Of a stretch of 34,599 bases of DNA, positions 6,997-15,790 are shown piece by piece; position 1 is the stretch's first letter; every line of letters begins with the position of its first letter. The stretch covers positions 1-34,599 of the forward strand of contig JAQGMO010000230.1 in the NCBI GenBank assembly GCA_028292315.1, in the 5' to 3' direction. The position numbers were made by a program, and so were the translations under genes. The notes beneath the pieces were generated by a model. The model was given only the letters and a program-made list of their open reading frames with translations, made no database searches and had not been told where the DNA came from. The DNA comes from Herminiimonas sp. (GTDB taxonomy: Bacteria; Pseudomonadota; Gammaproteobacteria; Burkholderiales; Burkholderiaceae_D).

Positions 6997-8751
6997 ATGA
7001 ATATTGAAAGCGCATTCTCCACGCTCGGATTTGAATCGGTGCAGCACCAGGCCGACGTCGTAGTGGTCGGCGCCGGCGGCGCCGCGATGCGGGCTGCGGT
7101 TTCCGCGGCGGAGCAGGGCGCCAGCGTGATCGTGGTCGCGAAGCAGCAGGTAGGCCGCGGCGGCAGCACGGTGCACGGCGCAAGTGAAATCATGAGCATG
7201 GGCGCGGCCGGTTTTGGCGTGGCCGAAGACAATCCGGATGTGCATTTCCGCGACACGATGGAAGCCGCCTTCGGTTTCATCGACCCGGTCCTGGTGCGCG
7301 CGCTGGCTGAAGACGCGCCCAAGCGCGTAAACGACCTGATCAAATACGGCGTGCCGTTCGACCGTAATCCGGACAATAGCTACAAGCTCATCCGCAGCGA
7401 TTTCGGCACCTATGCGCGCGCCCTCGGCGTATCCGGCAAGACCGGCGCCGCGGTGGTCAAGGCGCTGACGGAACAGGCAACGAACCTCGGCGTGCGCATC
7501 CTGTCGCCGCTGTCGCTGGTCGACCTGATCCGTGATGAAGACGGCAGCACGGCCGGGATCGTCGCGATCGATGTCGAGACCCGCAAGTTTCACGTAATCT
7601 CCGCCAAGGCGGTGGTCCTGGGAACCGGCGGGGTCCATGGCTTGTTTTCGCAGCAGGTGTCGACCCCCGACGTGGTCGGCGATGGCCAGGCGATCTGCTA
7701 CCGCCACGGCGCGGAACTGGTCAACCTCGAATTCCATCAGTTCGGACCGGCCCTGATCAAGCCCTATGTTCAGCTGTTCAGCAAATCGTGCTTCGTCCTG
7801 CATCCGGTAATGCTGAACAACAAGCGCGAAACATTCCTGGAAAAATATCTGCCGGCCGGCGTCAGCGCCGAAGAAGTCTACGACGAGAAAGTGTTCCCGT
7901 TCACGATATCGAACCCGTCGAAGTACGTCGATATCGCGATCGCGCGTGAAATCGCTGAAGGTCGCGGCACCGAAAACGGCTGCGTCTATTTTTCCTTCGA
8001 CCATGTCGATCAGGCGACCCTGGACCGCGTGGTGCCGAACACCGCCGGATGGATGCGCGAAAAAGGCGTCGACATGCGCAAGAGCGAGCTTGAAGTCGGC
8101 ATTGCGTTCCAGTGCCTGAACGGCGGCGTGCGGATGGTCGACAACAATGCGCAGTCAAGCATTCCCGGCCTGTTCGTGGTCGGCGAAATCTCGGGCGGCG
8201 TGCGTGGACCGGATCGTCCAGGCGGCAATTCGCTCGCCGAAGGGCAGGTATTCGGCCATCGCGCCGGTGTCGCCGCGGCGGCGTTGAAATCGCGCCAGCA
8301 TGGCTCCAATGCGTCTTCGATCGAGCGCACCGTGCAGGAGCTGGCGACGCTCGGCAAGCGCAACGTCGGGCTCGATTCCGTGCGTGAAGCGGACACCTTG
8401 CGGCAGGCGATGCAGCAGTACTGCCTGGTCGAGAAAGATCAGGACGGACTGTCGAAGGTGCTGGCGCAGGCCACGGCGCTGACCGATGCATTGCAGTCCG
8501 GCGGCAATGCCGACCAGGCCAGCATCACCGACGCGCTGACATTGAGGAACATGGCGCAGGCCGCCGAATTGGTTGCGGTCGCCTGCCTGAACCGGCGCGA
8601 GTCGCGCAGCGGACACTATCGCGTCGACTATCCTCAGACCGACAATTCGACCTATCGCACCAGCTTTGTCGTGAAACGCGGCGCTAGCGGTCCTGAACTG
8701 GTTGAGCATCCTTACGCGACAAGCATCGAACAAGCTGGAGACAATGCATGA
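6997..8751 (+). CDS. SdhA/FrdA-like FAD-binding oxidoreductase
   Basis: A 584-residue flavoprotein of the fumarate reductase/succinate dehydrogenase/L-aspartate oxidase superfamily. The dinucleotide-binding GAGGAAMRAA is at 25-34, and RPGGNSLAEGQVFG (407-420) matches the FAD-proximal RxGGNS motif. Key dicarboxylate-site residues of SdhA seem absent: QFHPT reads HQFGPA (Gly250), the RGEGG arginine motif is not found, and T-x-HY-x-x-GG reads AFQCLNGG (Gln372). The covalent-FAD His also seems missing (GRGGSTVHG). It is therefore probably not a succinate/fumarate enzyme but a related dehydrogenase or reductase acting on another acid or CoA ester. I chose the ATG at 6997, 2 bp after the previous stop; longer reading of the frame only overlaps the upstream gene. 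It overlaps the CoA-transferase start by ATGA. Confidence 0.85.
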   Translation: MNIESAFSTLGFESVQHQADVVVVGAGGAAMRAAVSAAEQGASVIVVAKQQVGRGGSTVHGASEIMSMGAAGFGVAEDNPDVHFRDTMEAAFGFIDPVLVRALAEDAPKRVNDLIKYGVPFDRNPDNSYKLIRSDFGTYARALGVSGKTGAAVVKALTEQATNLGVRILSPLSLVDLIRDEDGSTAGIVAIDVETRKFHVISAKAVVLGTGGVHGLFSQQVSTPDVVGDGQAICYRHGAELVNLEFHQFGPALIKPYVQLFSKSCFVLHPVMLNNKRETFLEKYLPAGVSAEEVYDEKVFPFTISNPSKYVDIAIAREIAEGRGTENGCVYFSFDHVDQATLDRVVPNTAGWMREKGVDMRKSELEVGIAFQCLNGGVRMVDNNAQSSIPGLFVVGEISGGVRGPDRPGGNSLAEGQVFGHRAGVAAAALKSRQHGSNASSIERTVQELATLGKRNVGLDSVREADTLRQAMQQYCLVEKDQDGLSKVLAQATALTDALQSGGNADQASITDALTLRNMAQAAELVAVACLNRRESRSGHYRVDYPQTDNSTYRTSFVVKRGASGPELVEHPYATSIEQAGDNA

Positions 8752-9974
8752 GCAACACCGGAAAGCAAATTCTCGAGGGCATCCGTATCCTCGACCTCAG
8801 CGTCATGACCGCCGGCCCGGTCGGCACCATGCTGCTGGCCGATCTCGGCGCGGATGTGATCAAGATCGAGGAACCCGGCCATGGCGATCTGTCGCGTGGC
8901 CTCGGCAACCTGTTCATGAACGGTGAAAGCGTGCAGTTCATGTCGCAGAACCGGAACAAGCGCAGCATTCGCATCGACCTGAAGCAGCCGGAAGGCGTGG
9001 CCCTGTTCCTGCGGCTGGCAAAGGATGCCGACGTCATCGTCGAGAATTTCCGCCCGGGCACGGTCAAGAAACTCGGCATCGATTACGACGTCGTGAAAGA
9101 GATCAACCCCGGCATTATTTACGCCAGCGGTTCCGCATTCGGGCAGGATGGCCCGTACGCGATGTGGCCCGCCAACGACCCGATCGTGCAAGCGGTCGCC
9201 GGACTGATGGAAATGACCGGTGAGCCGGATGGGCCGCCGGTCCGCATCGGCGCGCCGCTGCCCGACTTCGGCACCGCCTCGATGATGGCATTCGGTGTCA
9301 CGGCGGCGCTGTTGCACCGTTTCCGCACCGGAGAAGGCCAGCAACTGAACGTGTCGCTGCTGTCGTCTTCGATCTTCAGCACCATTCCGCGTGACGGTGA
9401 AACGCTTGTCAGCGGCAAGTCGCCTGAACGTTTCGGCAGCGGACACCCGACCATGGTGCCGTACCGGAATTACCAGGGATCGGATGGCCAGTATTTCTTT
9501 GCCGCCTGCTTTACCGTCAAGTTCTGGGCCAACCTGTGCAATACCATTGGACGCCCCGACCTGTTGACCGACCCGCGTTTCAAGACCAACACCGAGCGCA
9601 CGCAAAACCGCGAAGCGCTCGATACGATCCTGAGCGATATTTTTGCCACGCGCCCGGCCAGTGAATGGGTCGCGATCCTGTCGGCGGCAGATGTGCCGGC
9701 GGCCAAGGTGCAAACCTACCTCGAGGCATTGACCGCAGACCCGCAAGTCAAACACAACAAGACGCTGGTGCCGATGCAGCACCCGGTCGCCGGCGACATC
9801 CAGACGCTTGCGAATCCGGTCAATTTTTCGAAAACCCCGGCCACCTACCGCAAACCGCCGCCGGTGCTGGGCGAGCATAGCCGTGACGTGCTTGCCGATT
9901 TCGGGTTTTCCGTCGCCGAGATCGCAGCGCTGCAGGCCAGCGGTGTAGTCAGCGGATCCCGTCTGGAGAAATGA
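8748..9974 (+). CDS. CaiB/BaiF family (class III) CoA-transferase
   Basis: A 408-residue class III CoA-transferase that moves CoA between a CoA thioester and a free carboxylic acid, activating the substrate without ATP. Recognised features are the N-terminal GIRILDLSVMTAGPVGTMLLADLGADVIKIE region (11-41), NKRSIRIDLK (70-79), VENFRPGT (98-105) and the catalytic Asp144 in PANDPIVQAVAGLM. The length is standard. The start codon overlaps the flavoprotein stop (ATGA). Together with the acyl-CoA dehydrogenase and the hydratases it argues that the pathway runs through CoA thioesters. Donor and acceptor acids are unknown. Confidence 0.93.
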   Translation: MSNTGKQILEGIRILDLSVMTAGPVGTMLLADLGADVIKIEEPGHGDLSRGLGNLFMNGESVQFMSQNRNKRSIRIDLKQPEGVALFLRLAKDADVIVENFRPGTVKKLGIDYDVVKEINPGIIYASGSAFGQDGPYAMWPANDPIVQAVAGLMEMTGEPDGPPVRIGAPLPDFGTASMMAFGVTAALLHRFRTGEGQQLNVSLLSSSIFSTIPRDGETLVSGKSPERFGSGHPTMVPYRNYQGSDGQYFFAACFTVKFWANLCNTIGRPDLLTDPRFKTNTERTQNREALDTILSDIFATRPASEWVAILSAADVPAAKVQTYLEALTADPQVKHNKTLVPMQHPVAGDIQTLANPVNFSKTPATYRKPPPVLGEHSRDVLADFGFSVAEIAALQASGVVSGSRLEK

Positions 9975-9981
9975 GCCTGCC

Positions 9982-11619
9982 ATGTCGACAACATCATTTG
10001 ATTATGTGATCATCGGCGCCGGCACTGCCGGTTGCGTGCTGGCCAACCGCCTGTCGGCCGACCCGACGGTCTCGGTATTGCTGATTGAAGCCGGCGGCGA
10101 CGCCCGCCACCCAATGATTCACGTTCCGGCCGGGTTCATCCGGCTGCTGGATCACAGCGATATCACCTGGCAGTACCGCACCGCGGCCGAGCCGGGTTCC
10201 GGTTCGCGCAATATCCTGTTTCCGCGCGGTAAAGTGCTGGGCGGTTCGAGCTCGATCAACGGCTTGCTGTATGTGCGGCCGCCGAAGGAAGATCTGGAGG
10301 AATGGGCGCAGGCTTCCGATGACTCCTGGCGTTATGACAACGTCCTGCAGTACTACAAGAAATCGGAAACCTGGACCGGCCCGGCGTCGGACTGGCGCGG
10401 CAAGGATGGCATGATCCGCGTCTCCGCGATCCAGGAGCCGCCGGAAATCTGCCATGCGGCGATCAAGGCTGCCACCGAGGCCGGCCTGACCTATCTCGCC
10501 GACGGCAACAAGGCGCATAACCATAACTCGATCTGGTTTTACCAGCAAACCCGCGACGGGCGGTTCCGGTCCGGCGCCGCGCGTGGCTATCTCGCCCCGG
10601 CGCGCTCGCGCACCAACCTGACGATCTGGACCCGCGGCCAGGTTACCCGCCTCCTGCTTGACGGCACCGTATGCCAGGGCGCGGCGGTGCGGGTAAATGG
10701 CAAGGAAACGGAAGTCCATGCACGGCGTGAAGTGATCCTGTCGGCCGGTGTGATCGGCACGCCGCAAATCCTGCAGGTTTCCGGCATCGGACCATCCGAT
10801 GTGCTTGAAGAAAACGGCATCCGCGCGGTCCGCAGGGTGGAAGCGGTCGGCAGCAATTTTCAGGATCACTACGTGGCGCGCATTTCATGCCGCCTGAAGG
10901 ATACGCTGACCGCCAACGAGCGCAGCCGCGGCGTGCGCCTGATCGGCGAGCTGATGAACTACGCTTTCGCCGGCAAAGGCCTGCTGACCTATAGCGCGGC
11001 CCTGGTCGGTGCGTTTTACCAGACCAAATATTCATCAAGGCCTGACGTCCAGTACGTCATCGCTCCCGGCAGCTTCAAGGAAGGGCGCATCGGACAGCTT
11101 GAGTCGCATCCGGGCATTTCTGTCGGCGCCTGGCAGATGCGGCCGAAGAGCCGTGGCCGCGTGCGTATCGTTAGCAAGGATGTAACCGTCGCACCGGAAA
11201 TCGCGGCTGGCTACCTGTCCAATCCGGAAGACGTGGCGATCCTGGTCGAAGGCCTGAAGTTTGGCCGCAAGCTGTTCGAATACGCGCCCCTGAAGCGCCA
11301 CCTGGTCGAAGAAACCGTTCCCGGCGCGGCCTGCGCGGACGATGCGGCGCTGGAGCAGTATGCGCGCACCAACGGCTCGACGGTCTACCATGCCGTCGGC
11401 ACTTGTGCCATGGGTAAGGACGAGGCTTCCGTGGTCGATCCGCAATTGCGGGTCCGGGGCATTTCGCGCCTGCGAATCGTGGACGCATCAATCATGCCGC
11501 AGGTAACATCGAGCAATACCAATGCGACGGTTTTGATGATTGCGGAGAAAGCCGCTGCAATGATTCTTGGGACCGAACGCCAAACTTCAACTGTAGGGAA
11601 CAAGCATGCCATCGTATAA
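9982..11619 (+). CDS. GMC family oxidoreductase (choline dehydrogenase-like)
   Basis: A 545-residue FAD-dependent glucose-methanol-choline oxidoreductase that oxidises an alcohol to an aldehyde or ketone. The Rossmann motif IGAGTAGCVLANRL is at 11-24 and IEAGG at 35-39. The GMC signature PRGKVLGGSSSINGLLYVR lies at 81-99. The C-terminal catalytic region has His470 in VYHAVGTCAMG and the Asn-containing SSNTNATV (510-517), the usual His/Asn pair. Bacterial homologues oxidise choline, alkanols, polyethylene glycol and similar alcohols; the substrate here is not identifiable. It begins 7 bp after the CoA-transferase and overlaps the Bug protein start by 14 bp. It may generate the aldehyde oxidised by the first gene of the operon. 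Confidence 0.93.
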   Translation: MSTTSFDYVIIGAGTAGCVLANRLSADPTVSVLLIEAGGDARHPMIHVPAGFIRLLDHSDITWQYRTAAEPGSGSRNILFPRGKVLGGSSSINGLLYVRPPKEDLEEWAQASDDSWRYDNVLQYYKKSETWTGPASDWRGKDGMIRVSAIQEPPEICHAAIKAATEAGLTYLADGNKAHNHNSIWFYQQTRDGRFRSGAARGYLAPARSRTNLTIWTRGQVTRLLLDGTVCQGAAVRVNGKETEVHARREVILSAGVIGTPQILQVSGIGPSDVLEENGIRAVRRVEAVGSNFQDHYVARISCRLKDTLTANERSRGVRLIGELMNYAFAGKGLLTYSAALVGAFYQTKYSSRPDVQYVIAPGSFKEGRIGQLESHPGISVGAWQMRPKSRGRVRIVSKDVTVAPEIAAGYLSNPEDVAILVEGLKFGRKLFEYAPLKRHLVEETVPGAACADDAALEQYARTNGSTVYHAVGTCAMGKDEASVVDPQLRVRGISRLRIVDASIMPQVTSSNTNATVLMIAEKAAAMILGTERQTSTVGNKHAIV

Positions 11620-12586
11620 ACCGCTGTTCGCGCTGATCGCGGGCCTTGCCATCGCGGCATCGGCCCAGGCGCAGAACTATCCAAACAAAATGATCAAGAT
11701 GATCATTCCATTCCCGCCGGGCGGCGCTTCCGACATCGTCGGCCGCATCGTCGCTGATAAATTGAGCAAGGAACTCGGCCAGCCGGTCGTCGTGGAAAAC
11801 CGCGGCGGCGGCGGCGGCAGCATCGGCGCGTCCGCAGTCGCCAAGGCGGCGCCGGACGGCTACACGCTCGGCATCGCCACCGTCGGCACCCATGCGGCGA
11901 ATCCGGCATGCAATCCCAAAGTCGGCTACGACGCGGTGCATGATTTTGCCCCGGTCAGCAACCTGGCGCGCACGCCAAATGTATTGACCGTGCATCCCGC
12001 TGTTCCGGCCCAGAATTACAAGGAACTGCTGGCCTATGTGAAGAAGAACAATGGCAAGGTCAGCTATGCCACCGGCGGCACCTGCGGCGTGCATCACCTG
12101 ACCGGCGCGTTGTTTACCTCGCTGACCGGCACCGACATCGTGCATGTCCCGTATCGCGGCTCCGGCCCTGCGTTGAACGACGTGCTGGGCGGCCGGGTGG
12201 AATTATTTTTCGACAGCCTGCCGGGCTCGCTCCAGTATATTCAGTCCAACCGGCTGCGCCCGATCGCCGTGGCCTGGGACAAGCGCCTGGAATCGATGCC
12301 GAATGTGCCGACCTATGCCGAACTCGGCCTGAAGCCGATCAACGATCCGGTCTGGTATGGCCTGGTTGCGCCGGCGAAGACGCCCGACGACATCATCAGG
12401 AAGCTGAACGCGGCGACCCAGAAAGTGCTGGCCATGCCAGAGGTAAAAGAACGCATCGTCCAAAGCGGGTCCGAGCCGGCAGGCACGACGCCGGCCGAGT
12501 TCGGCGCGGAAATCAAGACTGCGCTCGAGCGGATGAAGAGCACCGTGAAGACGCAAGGCATCACGTTCGATCCCTCGGGTTCCTGA
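11606..12586 (+). CDS. Bug/TctC-type periplasmic substrate-binding protein
   Basis: A 326-residue periplasmic binding protein of the Bug (TctC) family, which is strongly expanded in Burkholderiales. A signal peptide covers about residues 1-23 (hydrophobic ALIAGLAIAASAQA, cleavage before QNYPNK). The family motifs follow: IIPFPPGGASDIVGR at about 35-49 and VVENRGGGGGSIGA at about 63-76. Such proteins normally feed a TctAB permease, but neither subunit is in the operon; a TRAP set follows instead. It may serve a distant TctAB or act as an extracytoplasmic sensor. The ATG lies inside the end of the GMC gene, with GGGAAC upstream, implying coupling. Confidence 0.92.
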   Translation: MPSYKPLFALIAGLAIAASAQAQNYPNKMIKMIIPFPPGGASDIVGRIVADKLSKELGQPVVVENRGGGGGSIGASAVAKAAPDGYTLGIATVGTHAANPACNPKVGYDAVHDFAPVSNLARTPNVLTVHPAVPAQNYKELLAYVKKNNGKVSYATGGTCGVHHLTGALFTSLTGTDIVHVPYRGSGPALNDVLGGRVELFFDSLPGSLQYIQSNRLRPIAVAWDKRLESMPNVPTYAELGLKPINDPVWYGLVAPAKTPDDIIRKLNAATQKVLAMPEVKERIVQSGSEPAGTTPAEFGAEIKTALERMKSTVKTQGITFDPSGS

Positions 12587-12627
12587 ACGTCGTGCCGAAT
12601 CGTGACCAGCAAGGGAGTAAGGAATAG

Positions 12628-12693
12628 ATGAAAGCAGTTTTAAATGCAGTAAAGCCGGGTAGTAAGTTTAATAACTCAAACAACAATCGTTAG
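12628..12693 (+). CDS. Possible 21-residue leader peptide before dctP
   Basis: A short frame, ATG at 12628 to TAG at 12691-12693, encodes a 21-residue peptide ending in an Asn-rich stretch (NNSNNNR). AAGGA lies 4 nt upstream. Its stop codon forms the first bases of the TAGGAG ribosome-binding site of dctP, an arrangement that could couple translation. The codons are AT-rich compared with the genes on either side. I know no homologue, and it may be chance; the evidence is position only. Confidence 0.25.
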   Translation: MKAVLNAVKPGSKFNNSNNNR

Positions 12694-12702
12694 GAGATGA
12701 AG

Positions 12703-13671
12703 ATGAAACTCTGGAAAAAAGTACTGGTTGCAGCTGTTGCCGCAGGATGCGCAAGCGGCGCGTTTGCCCAAACCAAGCTCAAATGGGCCCATATCATGGA
12801 AACTTCCGAGCCATTCCACAAATGGTCGGTATGGGCAGCCAATGAGCTGGGCAAGCGCACCAACGGCAAATACTCAGCCGATGTCTACCCCGCTTCGCAG
12901 TTGGGCAAGGAAAACGATCTGAACCAGGGCCTGACGCTCGGCACCGTTGACATCATCGTCACCGGCCCAGGCTTCGCGGCCAAGAGCTTTCCCCCGATCG
13001 GCGTGACCTACTATCCCTACACTTTCCGGGACGTGGACCACCTGCTCAAATTCTTCAAGAGCGATGTGTACAAGGACCTGAACAAGGGCTATGCCGAAAA
13101 AACCGGCAACCAGATCCTCGGTTCGATGTACTACGGCACGCGTCACACGACGGCCAACAAGCCGATCAGCAAGTGCGCCGACCTGAAGGGCATGAAGATG
13201 CGCGTGCCGGATACCCCGGTTTACCTGGCGATGCCGCGCGCCTGCGGCGCCAACACCGCGCCGATTCCTTTCGCCGAAGTCTATCTCGCGTTGCAAAACG
13301 GTACGGTGGAAGCGCAGGAAAATCCACTGACCACGATCGAAGCGAAGAAGTTTTATGAAGTTCAGAAAAACATCATTCTGACTGGTCATGTCGTCGAGCA
13401 TCTGAATATCGTGGTGGCCGGAAAACTGTGGAAGCAACTGACCGAAGCCGAGAAGAAGATCGTATCGGACATCGCGCAGGAGGCATCGGAAAGAGCATCG
13501 GCCGATATCGTCGCGCGTGAAAAGGAAATGATTGATATCTTCAAGAAAAAAGGACTCTCGGTCACCGAAGCCAATCGCAATGATTTCCGCGACACCGTCC
13601 TGAAGAACGTCAAGTTCGAGGACTTTGGCTATCGCAAGGCCGACTGGGATCGCATCCAGGCAGTCAAGTAA
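12703..13671 (+). CDS. dctP: TRAP transporter substrate-binding protein DctP
   Basis: A 322-residue periplasmic binding protein of a TRAP transporter. Residues 1-22 form a signal peptide (KK, then AAVAAGCASGAFA). Arg167 in MKMRVPD matches the conserved Arg that binds the ligand carboxylate in DctP proteins, and VYLALQNGTVEAQENPL is the usual following motif, so the substrate is probably an organic acid. I prefer the ATG at 12703 to that at 12697, because TAGGAG at 12691-12696 would touch the earlier codon but is 6 nt from this one. A stem-loop follows the gene, before the membrane subunits. Confidence 0.92.
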   Translation: MKLWKKVLVAAVAAGCASGAFAQTKLKWAHIMETSEPFHKWSVWAANELGKRTNGKYSADVYPASQLGKENDLNQGLTLGTVDIIVTGPGFAAKSFPPIGVTYYPYTFRDVDHLLKFFKSDVYKDLNKGYAEKTGNQILGSMYYGTRHTTANKPISKCADLKGMKMRVPDTPVYLAMPRACGANTAPIPFAEVYLALQNGTVEAQENPLTTIEAKKFYEVQKNIILTGHVVEHLNIVVAGKLWKQLTEAEKKIVSDIAQEASERASADIVAREKEMIDIFKKKGLSVTEANRNDFRDTVLKNVKFEDFGYRKADWDRIQAVK

Positions 13672-13701
13672 TACTTATCTAGCAAACAGCAAGCATTAAA
13701 C

Positions 13702-13730
13702 AGCCAGGGATTGTCCGACGGTCCCTGGCT
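13702..13730 (+). other. Stem-loop between dctP and dctQ (first TRAP set)
   Basis: Perfect 9-bp arms AGCCAGGGA (13702-13710) and TCCCTGGCT (13722-13730) enclose an 11-nt loop, starting 30 bp after the dctP stop. A T-run appears only 11 bp further on (13741-13746). Position suggests a 3' stabiliser or partial terminator that allows more binding protein than permease to be made; the second TRAP set has a comparable element. Confidence 0.6.
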
Positions 13731-13762
13731 TCCGCTCGAATTTTTTCATGAAGGTTTCCCAC

Positions 13763-14344
13763 ATGGAACAGTCACACCCGCATGCGGCCGTTAGTGTCGA
13801 AGAGTTGGCAAGCAGTTTCGAAGAAGCCGACCATCACGACGTGGACCTGTCGGATTATCGTTTTGAAGACTGGATCACCCTGGTGGTGTTCTGGGTCATG
13901 GTCGCATTCGTCTTTCTGCAGTTCTTTACCCGTTACGCACTCAATAATTCCCTGGCCTGGACAGAAGAGCTGGCCGTCAACTGCCTGATCGGGCTGGTCT
14001 TCATCGGTTCCGCCATGTGCATCCGCAAGGACCGGCATATCCAGGTCGATTTCCTATACCGCTATCTGCCGGCGCCCGTTGCGCGCATGCTATCCACGCT
14101 GGTGGACCTGATCCGCGTGGTATTTATCGCATACGTCACTTATCTGATCTGGAAATACACCGAGCTGGTCGGCGATGAAAAAATGACGACCATTGACTGG
14201 CCAAAAACCTTCATTTACTGGCTGGCCCTGTTCGGCTTCGTAATGATGGTGATTCGCGCAGCGATGATCACGGTAAGAAACTGGCGTCTCGGTTACTCGG
14301 TACTTGAAAAGCCGGAAGCCTACGACGGCTCCGCGGAGGCATAA
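13763..14344 (+). CDS. dctQ: TRAP transporter small permease DctQ
   Basis: A 193-residue membrane protein with four predicted transmembrane segments, the small subunit of the TRAP permease. The acidic and His-rich N-terminus (about 30 residues) precedes ITLVVFWVMVAFVFLQFFTRY; NSLAWTEELAVNCLIGLVFIGSA is the typical second segment, followed by IRKDRHIQVDF, the recognisable cytoplasmic loop. I prefer the ATG at 13763, which has AAGG 8 nt upstream, over the one at 13748 with no visible ribosome-binding site. It is followed 2 bp later by dctM. Confidence 0.88.
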   Translation: MEQSHPHAAVSVEELASSFEEADHHDVDLSDYRFEDWITLVVFWVMVAFVFLQFFTRYALNNSLAWTEELAVNCLIGLVFIGSAMCIRKDRHIQVDFLYRYLPAPVARMLSTLVDLIRVVFIAYVTYLIWKYTELVGDEKMTTIDWPKTFIYWLALFGFVMMVIRAAMITVRNWRLGYSVLEKPEAYDGSAEA

Positions 14345-14346
14345 TC

Positions 14347-15753
14347 ATGGCAATACTTATAGGTTCTTTTCTCGGCTTGATGCTGATCGGCTTGCCGGTG
14401 GCGATGGCCATGGCGGCTGCATCTCTGCTGTATATCCTGATTACCGGTTCGGTGCCGGATGTTATCGTGGCGCAGCGCATGATCGCGGGCGTGGAAAGTT
14501 TTCCATTGCTGGCGGTGCCGTTCTTCATCCTGGCCGGCAACTTGATGAATATCGCCGGCATCACCGGGCGTATTTACAACTTCGCAGTGGCGCTGGTGGG
14601 CTGGATGAGAGGCGGTCTCGGCCAGGTCAATATCATCGGCTCGGTCGTTTTCTCAGGCATGTCCGGCACCGCGATCGCTGACGCGGCCGGTCTCGGCACG
14701 ATTGAAATCAAGGCGATGCGGGATCATGGCTACAGTCCGGAATTCGCGGTCGGCGTGACGGCTGCTTCCGCCACACTTGGTCCGATCTTTCCCCCCTCCC
14801 TGCCGTTCGTGATTTACGGCATGATGGCTAACGTTTCGATCGGCTCGCTCTTTCTGGCCGGCGTGGTGCCGGGCGTCGTCATGGTGCTCTTGATGATGGC
14901 GACGGTTGCTTTCATCGCGCGCCGCAACAACTGGGGCGGCGACGTCCTGTTCTCCTGGAAAAAGCTCGGTAGCGCCGGCTTCGAAATCGTGGTTGTGCTG
15001 GCCTTCCCGATGCTGGTCTGGATGCTGACGAAGTTCGGTCTGTCACTCAACATCGCTGTCGGTTGCGCGCTGGCAGCCCTGCTGCTCGCGGACTGGATTT
15101 TCGATTTCTCCGCGGTGATGGCGCTGATGGCGCCGGTTATCCTGATCGGCGGCATGACCATGGGCTGGTTTACGCCGACCGAGGCTGCGATGGCGGCGGT
15201 GATCTGGGCGCTGTTCCTGGGACTGGTGCGCTATCGTTCGATGACGCTCAAGGGCTTGGCCAAGGCAACCTTCGACACGGTCGAGACCACGGCGAGCGTG
15301 TTGTTCATCGTGACGGCGGCCTCGATCTTCGCCTGGCTGCTCACCACCAGCCAGGCTGCGCAAATGCTGGCTGACTGGATCCTCAGCTTCACCCAGAACA
15401 AGTGGGTGTTCCTGCTGCTGGCCAACCTGCTGATCCTGATCGTCGGATGTTTCATCGACACGACCGCGGCGATTACGATCCTGGTGCCGATCCTGCTGCC
15501 GATCGTTCTGAAGCTGGGCATCGATCCGATTCATTTCGGCCTGGTGATGGTATTGAACCTGATGATCGGATTGCTGCATCCGCCGCTCGGCATGGTGCTG
15601 TTCGTTCTGGCGCGGATTGCCAAGTTATCGGTCGAGCGGACCACGGTGGCGATCCTGCCGTGGCTGGTACCCTTGTTCATTGCGCTAATTATCATTACCT
15701 ACATACCGCAAATTTCCCTGTGGCTGCCGCATATGATTCATGGGGTCAGGTAG
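14347..15753 (+). CDS. dctM: TRAP transporter large permease DctM
   Basis: A 468-residue polytopic protein of the ion-transporter superfamily, the Na+/H+-coupled transport subunit of the TRAP system. Typical segments are SFPLLAVPFFILAGNLMN, SGTAIADAAGLGTIEIKAM, ASATLGPIFPPSLPFVIYG and TMGWFTPTEAAMAAVIWAL, the last carrying the TPTEAA motif. With DctP and DctQ it completes an importer probably specific for a carboxylate used by this operon. The length is somewhat above the 425-430 common in the family. The ATG is 2 bp after the dctQ stop. Confidence 0.93.
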   Translation: MAILIGSFLGLMLIGLPVAMAMAAASLLYILITGSVPDVIVAQRMIAGVESFPLLAVPFFILAGNLMNIAGITGRIYNFAVALVGWMRGGLGQVNIIGSVVFSGMSGTAIADAAGLGTIEIKAMRDHGYSPEFAVGVTAASATLGPIFPPSLPFVIYGMMANVSIGSLFLAGVVPGVVMVLLMMATVAFIARRNNWGGDVLFSWKKLGSAGFEIVVVLAFPMLVWMLTKFGLSLNIAVGCALAALLLADWIFDFSAVMALMAPVILIGGMTMGWFTPTEAAMAAVIWALFLGLVRYRSMTLKGLAKATFDTVETTASVLFIVTAASIFAWLLTTSQAAQMLADWILSFTQNKWVFLLLANLLILIVGCFIDTTAAITILVPILLPIVLKLGIDPIHFGLVMVLNLMIGLLHPPLGMVLFVLARIAKLSVERTTVAILPWLVPLFIALIIITYIPQISLWLPHMIHGVR

Positions 15754-15790
15754 CGGCTGGATGGGAATGGCAGTTTAAAAAAGGAAAAAA

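Noticed and set aside
6901-8004. 367-codon open frame on the - strand
   Set aside because: Antisense to the acyl-CoA dehydrogenase and flavoprotein genes; Asp/Arg/Ala/His-rich with no family features.
8712-9983. 423-codon open frame on the - strand
   Set aside because: It lies wholly opposite the CoA-transferase gene, which has clear family motifs; the antisense translation is Arg/His/Gly-rich with no motif, typical of GC-rich antisense frames.
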